Shown here: positions 22,799-23,111 of the stretch, in pieces
Numbering within the stretch: the stretch's first letter is position 1
Layout: each line of letters begins with the position of its first letter
Assembly (NCBI GenBank): GCA_003224075.1
Contig: QHYF01000069.1
Coordinates: 1 to 23,111 of the forward strand
Source of the DNA: Acidobacteriota bacterium
GTDB lineage: Bacteria; Acidobacteriota; Terriglobia; Acidiferrales; UBA7541
Reading direction: 5' to 3'
DNA: 23,111 nucleotides
The notes under the pieces: model-generated
What the model saw: only the letters and a program-made list of their open reading frames with translations
What the model was told of the DNA's origin: nothing
Database searches by the model: none
Program-made: the position numbers and the translations under genes

Positions 22799-23111
22799 TC
22801 CTGCGCGAGAAGGAGGCCAGGCATGCGATGCGCCCAGGGACCGCTCTCAACCTTGCAGGTTAAAGGCAAATGGTTGAAAAAGAATTGGCGGACGAGAAGG
22901 GATTCGAACCCTCGGCCTCCTCGTTGCGAACGACGCAGGAAACCCAATAAGACACAGTGTTGCAACCACTTGCGTCAAACAAGGGTGCTCTCAGATGGAG
23001 AACTTGGAGAACTGACTTATTATCGCGTCTAGCGTATCTCCGTTATCGCAGCGCCATAACTTGCCCTCTCAATCTCCTGGTGGTCTGTGTGACCTACACT
23101 CAGGAATTCGT
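22799..23111. other. terminal 313-nt stretch without a supported gene
   Basis: Apart from the tRNA fragment I find no gene. An open frame at 22823-23032 containing 'RRDSNPRPP' is the well-known spurious translation opposite a tRNA 3' end. From 22936 to the end the sequence has no family features that I recognise and is somewhat lower in GC than the genes before it. Confidence 0.5.
22886..22935 (-). other. 3' fragment of a tRNA gene (possible integration scar)
   Basis: Read on the minus strand, 22886-22913 gives a T arm (GAGGG, loop TTCGAAT, CCCTT), an acceptor 3' strand CTCGTCC, discriminator G and encoded CCA. Just 5' of it, 22919-22935 can form an anticodon-like arm with loop TTCGCAA but with one mismatched pair. 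The matching acceptor 5' strand GGACGAG and a D arm are not found in the following 150 nt, so this is not a whole tRNA. The discriminator G and acceptor resemble tRNA-Ser, but the variable region does not settle it. Such fragments are typical of att sites left by integrases that use tRNA 3' ends. Confidence 0.65.

Noticed and set aside
22823..23032. Small plus-strand open frame with 'RRDSNPRPP'
   Set aside because: This peptide type is the usual false translation of the strand opposite a tRNA 3' end.
1..23111. CRISPR array, insertion sequence or complete prophage
   Set aside because: I saw no regularly spaced direct repeats, transposase, integrase or phage structural genes.

Overview
The window looks like a chromosomal contig from an Acidobacteriota bacterium (Terriglobia/Koribacter-like), probably a metagenome bin. 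I infer this from moderately high GC, acidobacterial-style pilins (an 'LRTINTAEV' segment after the N-terminal helix), a GT-C/TPR membrane protein with the 'HPLSVESVAWVAERK' signature, and a periplasmic protein carrying only a TonB-type C-terminal domain. No taxonomic marker such as 16S rRNA is present, so this stays an inference.

Region 1 (1-6900) has two type IV pilin genes bracketing a glycan/methylation cassette. pilA-1 has a near-consensus sigma-54 promoter and a strong terminator. It is followed by a multispanning GT-C glycosyltransferase with TPRs, a fused methyltransferase-GT2 protein (4-bp overlap), a class I methyltransferase, a broken FkbM-type methyltransferase, and pilA-2. The arrangement suggests surface glycan or pilin modification tied to the pilus.

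Region 2 (7000-14300) begins with lolA (lipoprotein carrier). A tightly packed plus-strand pilus/secretion operon follows: pilC/gspF, pilB/gspE, pilM-like, pilN (frameshifted), pilO, a pilP/gspC-like protein and an unusual prepilin-like protein with a Pro/Gln-rich tail. No secretin (PilQ/GspD) and no PilT are present.

Region 3 (14299-15839, minus strand) has a lytic transglycosylase and a HAD (Cof-type) phosphatase. They overlap each other and converge on the pilus operon with a 3-nt gap.

Region 4 (16067-21884, plus strand) has a secreted TonB-C-terminal-domain protein, an exported CocE/NonD-type serine hydrolase whose 3' end is duplicated as a 57-nt scar, threonine synthase, and an AlaX-type alanyl-tRNA editing protein 4 nt downstream of it.

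Region 5 (21885-23111) is degenerate. It holds a long inverted repeat, an amidase-signature gene that has lost its catalytic core, and a minus-strand tRNA 3' fragment resembling an integration scar. Two simple frame disruptions (FkbM, pilN) and one large deletion (amidase) could be real decay or, for the first two, sequencing or assembly error.
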